Part shown: positions 63,737-64,000 of the stretch, in pieces | How positions within the stretch are numbered: position 1 is the stretch's first letter | Layout: the number at the start of each line of letters is the position of its first letter | NCBI GenBank assembly: GCA_963921345.3 | Contig: CAWUFE020000002.1 | Coordinates: 992,001 to 1,056,000 of the forward strand | Reading direction: 5' to 3' | DNA length: 64,000 bases | Source: Hoeflea_A sp963921345 | GTDB taxonomy: Bacteria > Pseudomonadota > Alphaproteobacteria > Rhizobiales > Rhizobiaceae | The notes under the pieces: model-generated | What the model was told of the DNA's origin: nothing | The model's input: only the letters and a program-made list of their open reading frames with translations | Database searches by the model: none | Translations under genes and position numbers: made by a program

Positions 63737-64000
63737 CAGCCTGCCCCCTCCACCGCCGCGGTGGGTTTGCGGCGGATCTCGTAATGCACCAGCAGCGAGG
63801 CCGCGAGATAGAACACCAGGATGAAGCCCTGGAAGACGATGGGCGCCGAAGACGGGATGTCAGCCAACAGCAGGGCGCTGTCGCTGCCCACATAGATCAC
63901 CGCCATGAACAGGCCGGCAAGCACGATGCCGATCGGGTTGAGGCCGCCCAGGAAGGCGACGATGATACCGGCAAAGCCGTAGCCCGGCGACAGGATCGGC
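63736..64000 (-). CDS. ABC transporter permease (YufP-like), C-terminal part; 5' end outside window
   Basis: The last ~87 codons are in the window and the frame stays open to the right edge. Residues include the family SPGYGFAGIIVAFLGG segment, NPIGIVLAGLFMAVIYVGSD, and hydrophobic helices to the end. Pairs with the permease at 62816 as the second transmembrane subunit; an ATPase gene is expected further right, outside the window. Confidence 0.85.
   Translation of the reverse strand, partial: PILSPGYGFAGIIVAFLGGLNPIGIVLAGLFMAVIYVGSDSALLLADIPSSAPIVFQGFILVFYLAASLLVHYEIRRKPTAAVEGAG

Overview
The window reads as chromosome of a GC-rich alphaproteobacterium, probably Hyphomicrobiales or Rhodobacterales-like. 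The evidence is tightly packed ATGA/GTGA-overlapping operons, a red-type (form IC) RubisCO operon behind a divergent cbbR, and many periplasmic-binding-protein ABC transporters. No rRNA, tRNA, CRISPR array or insertion sequence was recognised.

Region 1 (0-1.5 kb) is the 3' part of a recQ helicase gene. Region 2 (2.0-29.0 kb) is the main accessory system: an extracellular contractile injection system (eCIS; the Afp/PVC/metamorphosis-structure class of phage-tail-like particles). All 18 genes lie on the plus strand. They encode sheath, inner tube, a four-Cys-cluster baseplate-type protein, a proline-rich linker protein, a DUF4255 cap protein, an AAA+ ATPase, a CIS_tube adapter and a separate small LysM-like protein, a VgrG split into gpD-like and gpV-like halves, a PAAR-like tip, gp25, two baseplate-J-class proteins, a tail-protein-I-class protein, a giant beta-helix protein, a three-PASTA protein and a DUF4157 (eCIS-core) protein. 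The last carries an HNH-nuclease-like motif and is the best effector candidate. No capsid, terminase, integrase, holin or T6SS membrane-complex gene is present, so this is neither a prophage nor a T6SS.

Region 3 (28.9-38.1 kb) is a Calvin-cycle operon on the minus strand (cbbF-cbbP-cbbT-pgk-cbbA-cbbL-cbbS) with divergent cbbR. cbbS is cut short exactly where it collides with the 3' end of the eCIS effector gene, and the cbbX activase gene expected next is absent. This looks like a rearrangement junction that trimmed both genes.

Region 4 (38.1-40.4 kb) is an AT-richer islet with two orphan genes: a membrane protein with a PD-(D/E)xK-like motif and a protein with a HEPN-like RX4H motif.

Region 5 (40.4-55.4 kb) is a catabolic island. 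It holds a VanA-like Rieske oxygenase with a GcvA-like LysR regulator, a membrane di-iron desaturase/hydroxylase with its own Rieske ferredoxin and a FAD ferredoxin reductase, two polar-amino-acid-type ABC uptake clusters sharing one ATPase, an HutC-like GntR regulator, two XRE-cupin regulators, an AhpD-like protein, an M29/NicX-like metal protein and a haloacid-dehalogenase-type HAD. Together they look like uptake and oxidative breakdown of a small polar N-containing (possibly N-methylated or heteroaromatic) compound; the substrate cannot be read from sequence.

Region 6 (55.4-64 kb) holds a frameshifted RHH-acetolactate decarboxylase gene, a Gfo/Idh-aldo/keto reductase fusion, a Tas-like aldo/keto reductase, a ParD-like small protein paired with a second-type methionine aminopeptidase behind a strong palindromic operator, a glutathione-dependent formaldehyde dehydrogenase, and the start of a BMP-family (nucleoside-type) ABC importer that runs off the right edge.
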